Source: Arthrobacter sp. S39
GTDB taxonomy: Bacteria; Actinomycetota; Actinomycetes; Actinomycetales; Micrococcaceae
DNA: 64,000 nucleotides
Reading direction: 5' to 3'
Assembly (NCBI RefSeq): GCF_004320525.1
Contig: NZ_SIHX01000001.1
Location: 124,001-188,000 of the forward strand
The notes beneath the pieces were generated by a model. That model saw only the letters and a list, made by a program, of their open reading frames with translations, was not told the DNA's origin and did not search any database. Shown in pieces: positions 50,799 through 60,279 of this stretch. Every line of letters starts with the position of its first letter. Position 1 is the stretch's first letter. The position numbers and the translations under genes were made by a program.

Positions 50799-51791
50799 CT
50801 AGAAGCCGAAGAAGTTCTTGACGCCTTCGCCGATGTTTTCTACGACGTCTTCGGCAATTTCTCCACCGGCATCGAACACGTGGTCAATCGTGTCTTTGGC
50901 CCCGGGAATCAGCTCGACGGCCGCCCACGCGCCGCCTACCACCATGCACGCAACCCCCACCGGTGGCGGGAAGAATGAGCCGACGCCGAGTGCTGTCTTA
51001 AATCCCGATCTCAGGGCGTCCCCGGTTTCGCCAGCGCGGATTGCATTGATCGTGTCGAGGCCATCCAGGCCAACACTGATACCGCCGAGAGCGTGTCCGG
51101 CGGCGTTCAGGCCAAATTTTGCCAGTGGGCCGATATCAGCTGCCCCGGCGCCCCGGGCCATCTCTGCGAAATCGCCGAATTTGCCGCTCAGCAGGTCAGA
51201 TGTTCCGGAGAAGGCACCGCGAAGGCTGTCCGCACGGGCAGAGGCCTCCCACAGGTCCGCGTTGAAGAGCCGCTTCAGGGCGTTCCAGTCCTGCCCCGCC
51301 GCCGATAATGCCCGGATTTCGTCGCCGTGCCGGGCGGCAAACTGTGAGATGTCCCGGAGGCCGAGCGGAACGGCCTTCAGGCCGAGGACACCGTTGTAGG
51401 CGTCCCAGCCCTTGCGGAAAGGTGAGTCTCCGTTTGACATCCAGTCCTCACCCAACGGAATGAAGGGCGCGCCGGGAACGCCCGCGGAGACTCCCGGCCC
51501 GCCGCCGGATCCAGGCGCCGCGTTGCTCGCCTTCTCCTGCTGGTCAGCGTTCTCCAGCAGCTTCTTTGACTCCTGCTTGAGCGCGGAGACCGCTTGCTGG
51601 AGCATTGCACGGTGGCTGCTGTTCCAGTCGGAGCGGAACCTGGCGGCGTCCTGGCCCTTCCATGAAGGGTTGTTGTTGATCTGGTTGCTCAGCAGCGTCG
51701 ACTGGGTAAGCAGTGTGTCGGACGCTTTTCCGAACTGCTGCGCCAGCGTCCGGAGCTCGGCGACGTCGGCGCCCCAAATGTTTCCTGCCAC
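50799..51791 (-). CDS. WXG100-like type VII secretion effector candidate
   Basis: A 330-residue protein. Residues 1-90 form a WXG100-type helical hairpin: VAELRTLAQQFGKASDTLL, then the W44-K45-G46 turn in PSWKGQDAARFRSDW and a second helix. A Gly/Pro-rich linker (91-115) leads to a C-terminal domain with Ala/Gly-rich helices and a hydrophobic stretch near 268-295 (SFFPPPVGVACMVVGGAW). This resembles LXG/WXG polymorphic toxins with a pore-forming tail, but the toxic activity is inferred. Two unknown genes follow on the same strand; no ESX machinery is in the window. The cassette seems somewhat less GC-rich than its neighbours. Confidence 0.75.
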   Translation of the reverse strand: MAGNIWGADVAELRTLAQQFGKASDTLLTQSTLLSNQINNNPSWKGQDAARFRSDWNSSHRAMLQQAVSALKQESKKLLENADQQEKASNAAPGSGGGPGVSAGVPGAPFIPLGEDWMSNGDSPFRKGWDAYNGVLGLKAVPLGLRDISQFAARHGDEIRALSAAGQDWNALKRLFNADLWEASARADSLRGAFSGTSDLLSGKFGDFAEMARGAGAADIGPLAKFGLNAAGHALGGISVGLDGLDTINAIRAGETGDALRSGFKTALGVGSFFPPPVGVACMVVGGAWAAVELIPGAKDTIDHVFDAGGEIAEDVVENIGEGVKNFFGF

Positions 51792-51911
51792 AAGGCATCA
51801 TCCCCCAAATGTCTCTGCAGCAAATGTTCTTCAGGCTGCCCGCATAACTCTAATATCGGATCGTTGCGGCCGCGATGGGTTGTGCTCCCCATCCGCCCGG
51901 TCGGCAAGGCG

Positions 51912-52130
51912 TCAGCCCCGGTCGCTCTCCTCCAGCACCGCGGCTTTGCGGAGCCGCAGCGCGTAGAACGCGCCGAACGCGAACACCTGCGTCACCACCA
52001 CCAGCACGATGGCCCCGGCGATTTTGTTGCCGCCCAGGATCATCGTCAGGCCAACAATGGCGGACAGCAGTGCCAGCAGCGGCAGCAGCATGTACCCGAG
52101 GACAAAAAGGGTCTCTGGTTTCTTCAGCAT
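51912..52130 (-). CDS. Small two-helix membrane protein downstream of folA
   Basis: A 72-residue protein from ATG 52130 (start LKKPETLFVLGYMLLPLLAL) with two hydrophobic segments and a basic then acidic tail. It begins one base after the folA stop (TGAGATG), so it is in the thyA-folA operon. Function unknown. Confidence 0.75.
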   Translation of the reverse strand: MLKKPETLFVLGYMLLPLLALLSAIVGLTMILGGNKIAGAIVLVVVTQVFAFGAFYALRLRKAAVLEESDRG

Positions 52131-52131
52131 C

Positions 52132-52716
52132 TCAGCCCTGCGTCCTAACCCATTTGGTGAACCTGTACTGCGTGCCGTTGGCGGCCGTGAGCCAGCCGTC
52201 CGGCGGAACAGAAGCAGCCGCTTCCCAGGTTTCGCCAAGCTCTGGAGCGAACGTGTCGCCGTCGGCCTCCACGTCAATGGTGGTGACCACCGCAACGTTG
52301 GCGAGATCGGTGGACTGGCGGAACACCTCGCCGCCGCCCAGGATCCACACCGTCTCGCCGCCGTCGACGAACTGGGACTCAAGGAGCGCGTCATCCAGGG
52401 ACGGAACCACGACGGCGCCCTTCGCCTCGGGCGACTCACCCCAGCCTTTTTGCCTGGTGATGACGATGTTGGTGCGGCCGGGAAGCGGACGGTACTTGTC
52501 CGGGAACGACAGCCACGTCTTGCGGCCCATAATCACCGGGTGCCCCATGGTCAGCCGGTTGAAATGCTTCAGGTCCTCGGGAAGGTGCCACGGCATGTCG
52601 CCGTCCTTGCCGATCACACCGCCGGAGGTCTGTGCCCACACCAGGCCAACGCCGGTGACGGAACCGGCGAGTTCCTCGGAAAACGCCTGCGGGTCTGCTG
52701 TGTTCTCGGTGCTCAT
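52132..52716 (-). CDS. folA: Dihydrofolate reductase
   Basis: A 194-residue enzyme. Motifs are [39 protein letters not shown], and [12 protein letters not shown]. It reduces dihydrofolate to tetrahydrofolate with NADPH, recycling the cofactor used by ThyA. The start overlaps the thyA stop by 4 bases. The N-terminal ~22 residues are an extension over short bacterial forms. Confidence 0.95.
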   Translation of the reverse strand: MSTENTADPQAFSEELAGSVTGVGLVWAQTSGGVIGKDGDMPWHLPEDLKHFNRLTMGHPVIMGRKTWLSFPDKYRPLPGRTNIVITRQKGWGESPEAKGAVVVPSLDDALLESQFVDGGETVWILGGGEVFRQSTDLANVAVVTTIDVEADGDTFAPELGETWEAAASVPPDGWLTAANGTQYRFTKWVRTQG

Positions 52717-53516
52717 ACGGCGATCGGAGCCTTAATCGTGGGGTGGTGCTGGTAGCCGACCACTTCGAAATCCTCCAGCGTGTAGTCGAAGATCGACGCC
52801 GGCTTCCGGGTGATCACCAGCTGCGGGTACTCGTACGGTTCGCGCTCGAGCTGCTTGAGGACCTGGTCCATGTGGTTCTCGTAGATGTGCACGTCGCCGC
52901 CGGTCCAGACGAAGTCGCCAACCTCCAGGCCCGCCTGCTGCGCCACCATGTGGGTCAGCAGGGCGTAGGAGGCAATGTTGAACGGAACGCCCAGGAACAT
53001 GTCCGCGGAGCGCTGGTACAGCTGGCAGGACAGTTTGCCGTCCGCGACGTAGAACTGGAAGAACGCGTGGCACGGCGGCAGCGCCATGTCCTTGAGCTCC
53101 GAAACATTCCAGGCGGACACAATGTGCCGGCGCGAGTCCGGGTTGGACTTGAGGTTCTCCACGAGCTCGGCGATCTGGTCGATGTGGCCGCCGTCCGGAG
53201 TGGGCCAGCTGCGCCACTGGACCCCGTAGACCGGCCCGAGCTCGCCCTCGGCGTCAGCCCATTCGTTCCAGATGGTGACGCCCTGGTCCTGCATCCACTT
53301 CACGTTCGATTCGCCGCGCAGGAACCACAGCAGCTCCACGGCGACGGACTTGAAATGGACGCGTTTGGTGGTGATCAGCGGGAAGCTTTTGGCCAGGTCG
53401 AAGCGGATCTGGCGGCCGAACACGCTGGTGGTGCCGGTCCCTGTACGGTCGGATTTGTGCGTGCCATGGGCCATGACATCGCGCAGGAGGTCTTCATAAG
53501 GCGTAGGGATGCTCAC
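52713..53516 (-). CDS. thyA: Thymidylate synthase
   Basis: A 267-residue enzyme. The catalytic cysteine is in [16 protein letters not shown], and [19 protein letters not shown] is the dUMP/folate-site signature. It methylates dUMP to dTMP with methylenetetrahydrofolate, feeding folA downstream. Length matches the E. coli enzyme. Confidence 0.97.
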   Translation of the reverse strand: MSIPTPYEDLLRDVMAHGTHKSDRTGTGTTSVFGRQIRFDLAKSFPLITTKRVHFKSVAVELLWFLRGESNVKWMQDQGVTIWNEWADAEGELGPVYGVQWRSWPTPDGGHIDQIAELVENLKSNPDSRRHIVSAWNVSELKDMALPPCHAFFQFYVADGKLSCQLYQRSADMFLGVPFNIASYALLTHMVAQQAGLEVGDFVWTGGDVHIYENHMDQVLKQLEREPYEYPQLVITRKPASIFDYTLEDFEVVGYQHHPTIKAPIAV

Positions 53517-53599
53517 GGCTAAAGTCTACCGGGGCGCTCCGCCCGCAGCCGCCGATGACGTCGCGGTGAAGCTGAAAAACGCCTCGGCCATGCAGCCCG

Positions 53600-53989
53600 T
53601 CAGCCCTTTCTCAGCTTCCCTCGGACCAGATCGAGCAGCAGCTCATCGCTGAGCCGGGCCTCGCGGCCGGCACTGACCAGCAGGTCGACGGCGGCGCTCA
53701 CCGCTTCCGGCACGGTGCCGCCTGCCTGGCCGGCACGGCCCGGCGGGGTGTGCGCAACCACGGTTCCGTTCCGCCGTCGGGATTCAATGAGGCCGGCCGC
53801 CTCGAGCTCCTTGTAGGCCCGGCCCACGGTCCCAGCCGCGATGCCCAGGTCCGCGGCAAGGCTCCGGACGGTGGGCAGCCGGCTGCCGGCCGGGAGCGCC
53901 CCGATGGCGATCAGCGAGCTGATCTGCGAGCGGATCTGCTCATACGGAGGGGTGGCCGACCGCAGGTCCACGGAGATGCCGGCGTTCAC
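53600..53989 (-). CDS. GntR-family regulator (YtrA type)
   Basis: A 129-residue protein from GTG 53989, which overlaps the stop of the upstream membrane gene by 4 bases. The winged helix is EQIRSQISSLIAIGALPAGS, then TVRSLAADLGIAAGTVGRAY and LIESRRRNGTVV. There is no long effector domain, fitting YtrA-type regulators, which often control an adjacent membrane protein or ABC operon. Confidence 0.88.
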   Translation of the reverse strand: MNAGISVDLRSATPPYEQIRSQISSLIAIGALPAGSRLPTVRSLAADLGIAAGTVGRAYKELEAAGLIESRRRNGTVVAHTPPGRAGQAGGTVPEAVSAAVDLLVSAGREARLSDELLLDLVRGKLRKG

Positions 53990-55635
53990 CGCGACCCTTC
54001 CGGAACGGGCTGCACCGGGGCTGCCGGAACGCGGGCGAATCCCCTGACCGGGATCACTGCTATCACCACACCGGCCGCCGCAAGCGCAGCGCCTGCGACG
54101 GCTGCCGGCTGCCAGGTGGGGGTCGACGCGGGCAGTCCCAGCAGCGGCGGCAAAGCATCGCCGGCAGTCATCAGCAGCACGCCGCCCTGGGCCAGGCAGT
54201 ATGCGGCGATTGTCCGCACCACACGATGAACCGTGATGGCCCGCAGTGCCGCGTCGAGGCCGGGGACGCCGGTGGGAATTCCGCGCCGCACCCGGGCCGC
54301 GGCCACGGGCAGGCAGGCGATGGCCGCAACGGCTACGGTGGCCAGCACGGCGGCCACCCAGCTCCGGGACACGTCGAGCCCTGCCTCGCGCAGCTTCAAC
54401 CCACCTGCCGCGGTAACCACCAGGACCACTGCTAAAAGCGCGACGGCGGCGATCGCCGTGGTGAGCAGGGCCGGGCTGACCGCCTGCCGCGGCCAGGTCC
54501 GGGGAACTTCGGGGGAGCCGTAGTTGCGGTGCAGCAGGAGCTCGCCGGCCGCGGCGACCAGCAGCACGGCTGTGGCCATCAGCGTAACCAGGATCACCGG
54601 CTGCCACGGGAGACCGGCACCGGCAAGAAAGAAGCCCAGCGCGGCGGCGACGAGCGGGGCGAGCCCCATCGCTGCTCCGAGCGAAACTGACAGGCGGGTG
54701 GCCGGGTGTGCGGAGGCAGGAGATTCCGCCATACGCATACCGGCCCCTCCTGCCTCCGCGCTCGGAAGTTTCGGCGGAGCCCACACCCACATGACCAGCA
54801 GCACCACGAATGCCGCCAATCCGGCCGGGTTGGTCCAGCTGCTGACGTTGGCCGAAGGGTCTGGCCGTGCCGCGAAGTTTCCCGCAATCGCAGCCAGTCC
54901 TGCGGCGATGGTCGCAACGGTCCGCAGGAGCCTGTTCATGGCGATGGTCCGCAGCAGGTCGTTTTCCGCCGCGTCCAGGGCCTCCAGCTGCCTCCGGCGG
55001 CTGATCAGCGTCAGCACCAGGAGCGTACCCAGGGCCAGTGCCAGCCAGCCGGCACCCAGGCAGGCCGCGAGGATCGAACCCTGGATCCGGCCGTCCCCGC
55101 CGATACGGCGGAAGCCCTGGTTGCCTTCCGACAAGGTGCTGAAGGGGATGGCTTCATACCCGTGGAGCGTTGCCACCCAGCCGATGTGCACGGCCGAGCC
55201 CACAAAAATCGCGAGCACGGTCCACGCGAGGGTGCTCGGCAGGAAGTCCCGGATGCGGCGGATCCCCAACGAAGCCAGCCTGCGGGGGAGCTGCGGTCCG
55301 GGATAGCTCAGCTGGCCGATTGCATGGACGGCGAGGCAGCCGAGGATGGGCCACGCCAAGGCGCCGAGGATGCTCGAGGGGGTGGCCAGCGGGGGAGAAG
55401 TGCTTCCGGCGGGAAGGATGCCGGCACTTCCCGCCGACTGGAGGGAGCTTGCGAGCCATCCGATCGCGCCGATCCACAGCGAATGCTGGGAGACCGTGAC
55501 GGACGTAGCGCCTCCGCCCGGGGCCCGGATCACCCACCGCAGGAGCAGGTACAGGCCAACAGCCAACAGGAAGGGCCCCAGCAGGACCATGGGCGGAACA
55601 TTGTGGACCGCAAATTCAAGACCGTCGTTCGGCAC
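53986..55635 (-). CDS. Multi-helix membrane protein partnered with GntR regulator
   Basis: A 549-residue protein with about 12 helices and no recognised motif. GTG 55635 is preferred because GGGGGA stands just upstream; a TTG at 55647 would be the longer start. Expression with a YtrA-type regulator suggests a role in envelope stress or transport. Confidence 0.65.
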   Translation of the reverse strand: MPNDGLEFAVHNVPPMVLLGPFLLAVGLYLLLRWVIRAPGGGATSVTVSQHSLWIGAIGWLASSLQSAGSAGILPAGSTSPPLATPSSILGALAWPILGCLAVHAIGQLSYPGPQLPRRLASLGIRRIRDFLPSTLAWTVLAIFVGSAVHIGWVATLHGYEAIPFSTLSEGNQGFRRIGGDGRIQGSILAACLGAGWLALALGTLLVLTLISRRRQLEALDAAENDLLRTIAMNRLLRTVATIAAGLAAIAGNFAARPDPSANVSSWTNPAGLAAFVVLLVMWVWAPPKLPSAEAGGAGMRMAESPASAHPATRLSVSLGAAMGLAPLVAAALGFFLAGAGLPWQPVILVTLMATAVLLVAAAGELLLHRNYGSPEVPRTWPRQAVSPALLTTAIAAVALLAVVLVVTAAGGLKLREAGLDVSRSWVAAVLATVAVAAIACLPVAAARVRRGIPTGVPGLDAALRAITVHRVVRTIAAYCLAQGGVLLMTAGDALPPLLGLPASTPTWQPAAVAGAALAAAGVVIAVIPVRGFARVPAAPVQPVPEGSR

Positions 55636-55661
55636 GTTATCCCCCAAGATTTGTGCGTCAA

Positions 55662-55681
55662 TGTATCAAGTATTTGATACA
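55662..55681. promoter_or_regulatory. Putative GntR operator
   Basis: TGTATCAAGTATTTGATACA is a perfect 8-4-8 palindrome in AT-rich DNA, 27 bases upstream of the membrane-protein start. It likely binds the YtrA-type regulator. Confidence 0.65.
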
Positions 55682-55730
55682 AAGCCCCGGGGGGTCAATG
55701 TCAGGCCGGCCGTGCCTTAATCGCCAAGCC

Positions 55731-56702
55731 CTAGTCGTCGAACGGCTTGAACTGTTCCACGGCCACGATCCGCTGCTTGCTGTGGTGCGACACGTGGAAC
55801 ACCAGGATCTCGCCCGGGGCCAGGTAGGGATCCGCATCCGGCAGGAGTCCGCGCAGGCGGCCGGACATGGACTTGCCCAGCTGGTCCAGGACGGTGGGCA
55901 GGGCCGGGCGGTGCGTGCAGACGGCTACGCCGCGCTGTTTATCCAGCAGCGCTGACACCACGCCGGCAGTTTTCTTCGGGTTCCGCCCGTGCCGGTGCTC
56001 CGTCAGCGCGTCCACGAGCTTGACCTTGGCGTCCACAGCTTTGGCGTACGGCGCGATGGTGGCGACGCAACGCAGCCACGGGCTGCTGACCACCCGTTGT
56101 GGCCGCCAGACCTGCAGCAGGCGCCCCACGGACTGGGCCTGCCTGATGCCCGTGGCGGCGAGCGGCCGCTCGCCTTCGGCCTTGGTCCAGGACGAGCGCG
56201 GCTTCGCCTTGGCATGCCGCACCACAATGAGCGGCCACGTGGCCAGCTCCTGGCGTTTGTGGGCCTCCATGAGGTATTCAAGGGGCGCGACGTCGGACGG
56301 GTTGGACAGCAGCGAAGCCGCCTTCTCCGGGGCGCACCACATCACGCTGTCAACCTCCTTGCCGTCAGGCCGGAGGGTTGCGCCGTTGACCTGGACTGCC
56401 CAGTAATGGACCACTTTCAGCCCGGACGCCACGTGGTAGTGGATGGGCGGAAGCGGGATGCCAAGCTGGGCGGTCAGCCCGATCTCCTCCTGGATCTCGC
56501 GGACGGCACATTCGGGAATGGTCTCGCCTGGGTCGATCTTTCCCTTGGGCCAGGACCAGTCGTCATACCGCGGCCGGTGGATCAGCAGGACCTCCAGACG
56601 GTCCTTGGTGATCCGCCACGGCAGTGCGCCGGCGGCCGTAACGGCCACCGGCTCACCGGGATGGTCTGTCTGGTCTGCTACCGGTGTATCGCTCGCCAAC
56701 AC
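55731..56702 (-). CDS. mutT1: MutT1-type Nudix hydrolase fused to histidine phosphatase
   Basis: A 323-residue, two-domain protein. The Nudix box covers GKIDPGETIPECAVREIQEE with a conserved IGL after it, in the first 140 residues; the second half is a histidine-phosphatase domain starting LIVVRHAKAKPRSSW (RHG-type). Mycobacterial MutT1 has the same fusion and hydrolyses 8-oxo-(d)GTP and diadenosine polyphosphates. It lies 7 bases downstream of ppk1, as in mycobacteria. Confidence 0.9.
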   Translation of the reverse strand: MLASDTPVADQTDHPGEPVAVTAAGALPWRITKDRLEVLLIHRPRYDDWSWPKGKIDPGETIPECAVREIQEEIGLTAQLGIPLPPIHYHVASGLKVVHYWAVQVNGATLRPDGKEVDSVMWCAPEKAASLLSNPSDVAPLEYLMEAHKRQELATWPLIVVRHAKAKPRSSWTKAEGERPLAATGIRQAQSVGRLLQVWRPQRVVSSPWLRCVATIAPYAKAVDAKVKLVDALTEHRHGRNPKKTAGVVSALLDKQRGVAVCTHRPALPTVLDQLGKSMSGRLRGLLPDADPYLAPGEILVFHVSHHSKQRIVAVEQFKPFDD

Positions 56703-56709
56703 CGCTGCC

Positions 56710-58959
56710 CTACCGGCGGCTCAAGGAGCGCTGGCGCGGCCGCGATGCGAGCAGCCAGGACTGGACATCGTCAAGGTGGGTGCCGTCGTCGGCGATGTGG
56801 TGCCGGTTCCAGTCGCCCTGGTTGTCCAGGTGCCAGCTGGCCGTCTCCGGGTCCATGTAGCGGCGCAGCAGGTCCAGGACGTAGGTGACGTCATCGGGGC
56901 TGGCGAGCTGCACCAGCGCCTCGACCCTGCGGTCCAGGTTGCGGTGCATCATGTCCGCCGAACCGATATAGACCACCGGATCGCCGCCGTTCGCGAAGGC
57001 GAACACCCGCGAGTGTTCCAGGAACCGGCCCAGCACGGAGCGCACCGTGATGTTCTCACTCAGGCCCGGCACGCCGGGGCGCAGGGAGCAGATGCCGCGG
57101 ACAATGACGTCTACGTTCACGCCTGCCTGCGATGCGCGGTAGAGGGAGTCGATGATCGCCTCATCCACCATGGAGTTGACCTTGATCTGGACCCGGGCTG
57201 CGAGTCCGGCACGGGCATTGCGGATCTCGGTCTCGATCCGGTCAATGAGCCCGGAGCGGACCGACCTGGGCGCCACAAGGAGGCGCTTGAACGTTGACTT
57301 GGGCGCGTAGCCGGAGAGCTGGTTAAACAGCTTGGACAGGTCTTCGCCCACCTGGTCGTTGGCGGTCAGCAGGCCGAGGTCCTCGTAGTAGCGTGCGGTC
57401 CGCGGGTGGTAGTTTCCGGTGCCGATGTGGCAGTAGCGGCGGAGCCCGTCCACTTCCTGGCGGACCACCAGCGACAGCTTGCAGTGGGTCTTGAGGCCCA
57501 CGATGCCGTAGACCACGTGGACACCCGCCTGCTCCAGCTTCCGCGCCCAGGAGATGTTCGCCTGTTCGTCGAAGCGGGCCTTGATCTCCACCAGGGCGAG
57601 GACCTGCTTGCCGGCTTCGGCGGCATCGATCAGCGCATCCACAATGGGTGAATCGCCAGAGGTCCGGTACAGGGTCTGCTTGATGGCCTGCACCTTCGGG
57701 TCCGCGGCCGCCTGCTCCAGGAAGGCCTGGACGGACGTGGAGAAGGAGTCGTACGGGTGGTGGAGCAGGATGTCCCGGCGGCGCATGGCCGCGAATACGT
57801 TGGCTGCCTTGGATGTCTCGGACTCGTTGAGGTACCGGGACGTGTGCGGAACGTGCTTGGGGTAGTGCAGGTCAGCCCGGTCGATGCCGGCAATCACTGA
57901 CAGCCCGCGGAGGTCCAGCGGCGCGGGGACGGAGTAGACCTCGGACTCTTCCACACCGAGTTCGCGGATCAGCAGGGCCCGGATGTTGGGGTTGATGTCG
58001 TGGGTGACCTCGAGGCGGACCGGCGGGCCGAACCGGCGGCGCAGGAGTTCCTTCTCCAGCGCCTGCAGGAGGTTCTCGGCGTCGTCCTCTTCCACTTCGA
58101 CGTCCTCGTTGCGGGTGACGCGGAAGATGTGGTGCTCCAGGACTTCCATCCCGGCGAAGAGCTTGTCCAGGTGGACAGCGATGACTTCTTCGAGGGCGAT
58201 GAACCGGGCAACCCGGCCTGCCACGGCGCCGGCACGCGGTCCGTCAATGGAGATCAGCCGCGGAAGCTGGTCCGGAACCTTGACGCGGGCGAAGAGTTCC
58301 TTGTCGCTGACAGGGTTGCGGACCACCACTGCCAGGTTGAGGGACAGCCCGGAGATGTACGGGAAGGGGTGCGCCGGGTCCACGGCCAGCGGCGTCAGGA
58401 TGGGGAAGACCTTCTCGGCGAACATGGCGCTCAGCTGCTGCTTCGCGGCGTCGTCCAGTTCATCCCAGTGCATGAGGTGGATGTGCTCGTACGCCAGGGC
58501 CGGACGGATCTGCTCCGCGAAGACCTGGGCGTGGCGCTGCTGCAGCCGGTGGGCTTCGTCACCGATTTTTTCCAGGACTTCCACGGGGCTGAGGCCGGCG
58601 GGGGACGGCACGGCCAGTCCCGTGGCGATGCGACGCTTCAGTCCGGCGACGCGGACCATAAAGAACTCGTCCAGGTTGGACGCGAAAATCGACAGGAAAC
58701 TGACCCTCTCCAGCAAGTGGAGGGTGGGGTCCTCGGCCAGTTCCAGTACGCGGGAGTTGAAGGCCAGCCAGCTCAGTTCACGGTCCAGGAACCGGTCCGG
58801 CCGGATATCGCCCTCAGGCTCAAGGTTGGGAGCGAACTCGGGGATGTCGATCCGGTCCTGCGTGGCGCGCGACGCCGGAACTTCGGACGAACCAAAACGG
58901 GCCCTGACCGGCGCTGCGGCGCCTTCGGACGTGACTGTTCCGGCGGGTTCCGGTTTCAT
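56710..58959 (-). CDS. ppk1: Polyphosphate kinase 1
   Basis: A 749-residue protein from ATG 58959 with GAGGAG upstream; an earlier in-frame start lacks a site. Domains follow PPK1 order: N-terminal [20 protein letters not shown], and a catalytic core with the phospho-accepting His in [13 protein letters not shown] and [18 protein letters not shown]. It reversibly makes polyphosphate from ATP. Gene pair with mutT1 suggests shared phosphate/nucleotide stress control. Confidence 0.95.
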   Translation of the reverse strand: MKPEPAGTVTSEGAAAPVRARFGSSEVPASRATQDRIDIPEFAPNLEPEGDIRPDRFLDRELSWLAFNSRVLELAEDPTLHLLERVSFLSIFASNLDEFFMVRVAGLKRRIATGLAVPSPAGLSPVEVLEKIGDEAHRLQQRHAQVFAEQIRPALAYEHIHLMHWDELDDAAKQQLSAMFAEKVFPILTPLAVDPAHPFPYISGLSLNLAVVVRNPVSDKELFARVKVPDQLPRLISIDGPRAGAVAGRVARFIALEEVIAVHLDKLFAGMEVLEHHIFRVTRNEDVEVEEDDAENLLQALEKELLRRRFGPPVRLEVTHDINPNIRALLIRELGVEESEVYSVPAPLDLRGLSVIAGIDRADLHYPKHVPHTSRYLNESETSKAANVFAAMRRRDILLHHPYDSFSTSVQAFLEQAAADPKVQAIKQTLYRTSGDSPIVDALIDAAEAGKQVLALVEIKARFDEQANISWARKLEQAGVHVVYGIVGLKTHCKLSLVVRQEVDGLRRYCHIGTGNYHPRTARYYEDLGLLTANDQVGEDLSKLFNQLSGYAPKSTFKRLLVAPRSVRSGLIDRIETEIRNARAGLAARVQIKVNSMVDEAIIDSLYRASQAGVNVDVIVRGICSLRPGVPGLSENITVRSVLGRFLEHSRVFAFANGGDPVVYIGSADMMHRNLDRRVEALVQLASPDDVTYVLDLLRRYMDPETASWHLDNQGDWNRHHIADDGTHLDDVQSWLLASRPRQRSLSRR

Positions 58960-59088
58960 GGGTTCTCCTCTTACCTGGCGCTGGATGCTGGCTTCACGGC
59001 CGGCGCGGTTCTGTTTCAACCTTACAAGCATTCAGCGGCGCGGACCCCTAGATTTCGGGCGGCGGAAACCGTGCGTCAGTCGATTGGA

Positions 59089-60060
59089 CTAACCCGCGGA
59101 AACGGGCCCGTACATCACATCCATGTCCCAGCGCGTGAAGCCCAGGCGCTGGTAGAGGCGTACTGCCGCGGCGTTGTCGGCGTCGACGTACAGCATGACC
59201 GCGTGGAGGCCCAGGTTCTGGAGGTGGCGGATGCCGGCCACTGTCAGCGCTTTGCCCAGGCCCATTCCCTGCGCCGCGGGGGCGACGCCGACGACGTAGA
59301 CCTCACCGATCGCCGGGTGGCCGCCGTGCCGGGGGTGGACCTTCGTCCAGTGGTAACCGAGCAGCCGGCCGGACCCGTCTACGGCCAGGAGGAACCCCGC
59401 CGGATCAAACCAGTCTTCCGCCATCCGGGCGTCGAGGTCGGCCCGGGTCATCCCGCCCTGCTCCGGGTGGTGGGCAAACGCTTCACTGTTCGCCGCCAGC
59501 CAGGCGCCCTCGTCCTGGCCCGGGACAAAGGCCCGGAGTGAGACGCCGTCCGGCAGCCCGGCGTCGGGAAGCTCGGCGGAGGCAGTGGCCAGCCGCATTT
59601 TCCACAGTTCCCGGACGGGGCCGAAGCCGTACCGGGCGGCGAGGTCCGCCGCGGCCTCGTGGTTGCCGTGGGACCAGGCCTTCAGGCCGTCCAGTCCGCG
59701 TGCTGTTTGCAGTGCACCCACCAGGCGGTCGGCAACACCCTGGTTCCGGTATGTCGGGTGGACCGCGATCTCCAGCACCCCGCCGCCGTCGGACTCTTCC
59801 ACCACTACCGCGAACCCGGCGAGGTCCTGGCCGGTGGCGGGATCCGAATCCTCATCCGGAGCGTAGAGCGCAAGGCTCAGGAGGGAGTGCTCCGCCGAAT
59901 CGCCGGCTCGGAGCGTGACCACCGTCTGCTCGGAGAGCGAGGGATTCCCGTCGGATTCCTCCGCCGCCGACAGGAGCCCCCTGAAGTCTTTCAGCAGCTG
60001 GTCATCCACACCGCCCTTGACGACGAGGACGGGCCATTTTTCCGGATGTGCTGGGGTCAT
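59089..60060 (-). CDS. mshD: Mycothiol synthase
   Basis: A 323-residue protein with two GNAT domains. The C-terminal active half has VYVVGVAPAAQGMGLGKALT and DADNAAAVRLYQRLGF (acetyl-CoA loop); the N-terminal half keeps EIAVHPTYRNQGVADRLVGA. It acetylates Cys-GlcN-Ins to mycothiol, the main actinobacterial thiol. It lies just downstream of glnR on the same strand, as Rv0819 follows Rv0818, but a small RNA unit is between them. Confidence 0.93.
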   Translation of the reverse strand: MTPAHPEKWPVLVVKGGVDDQLLKDFRGLLSAAEESDGNPSLSEQTVVTLRAGDSAEHSLLSLALYAPDEDSDPATGQDLAGFAVVVEESDGGGVLEIAVHPTYRNQGVADRLVGALQTARGLDGLKAWSHGNHEAAADLAARYGFGPVRELWKMRLATASAELPDAGLPDGVSLRAFVPGQDEGAWLAANSEAFAHHPEQGGMTRADLDARMAEDWFDPAGFLLAVDGSGRLLGYHWTKVHPRHGGHPAIGEVYVVGVAPAAQGMGLGKALTVAGIRHLQNLGLHAVMLYVDADNAAAVRLYQRLGFTRWDMDVMYGPVSAG

Positions 60061-60098
60061 GAAGCTAGGCTATACGCCCGGGGCGCAGCTGTGCCGAT

Positions 60099-60127
60099 TT
60101 GATAGGTGCGTGGCTGGACCGTATAGT
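60099..60127 (+). promoter_or_regulatory. Sigma70-like promoter of the small RNA candidate
   Basis: TTGATA (60099-60104), 17-base spacer, TATAGT (60122-60127). The strong match points plus-strand, opposite to mshD and glnR. Confidence 0.65.
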
Positions 60128-60131
60128 CGAT

Positions 60132-60257
60132 ATCCGATCAGGCGGCATCGCCGGATGCGAGGGGGATCCACCAGTGGGGTGGCCTCGATACGTTCGACCC
60201 GTATGTCCTCCACAACAAGCAACAGCCCCGGACCAGTGGTCCGGGGCTGTTGTGTTA
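60132..60257 (+). ncRNA. Candidate free-standing small RNA (about 120 nt)
   Basis: The transcript from the promoter would begin near 60132-60136 and end at the 60220-60252 terminator. No plausible protein gene is encoded. Four hairpins are seen: ATCC...GGAT with inner GGCG-GCAT-CGCC (60132-60156), GAG...CTC with CCACC/GGTGG (60159-60186), ATACG/CGTAT (60188-60192/60200-60204) and the terminator stem. No known RNA family was matched. mshD and glnR, on the other strand, flank it. Confidence 0.5.
60220..60252. terminator. Strong terminator hairpin, shared by small RNA and glnR
   Basis: A perfect 15-bp stem (60220-60234 with 60238-60252) with loop AGT; TGTTATC follows on the plus strand and GCTTGTTGTGG on the minus strand. 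It ends 27 bases before the glnR stop. Confidence 0.85.
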
Positions 60258-60279
60258 TCAGGCAGTTGCGTTGGCAGGC

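Noticed and set aside
60187..60212. A T-arm-like stem (ATACG-TTCGACC-CGTAT) followed by GTCCTCCA suggested a tRNA in the small RNA region.
   Set aside because: No matching acceptor 5' strand or anticodon arm is present upstream; it is better read as one hairpin of the small RNA candidate.
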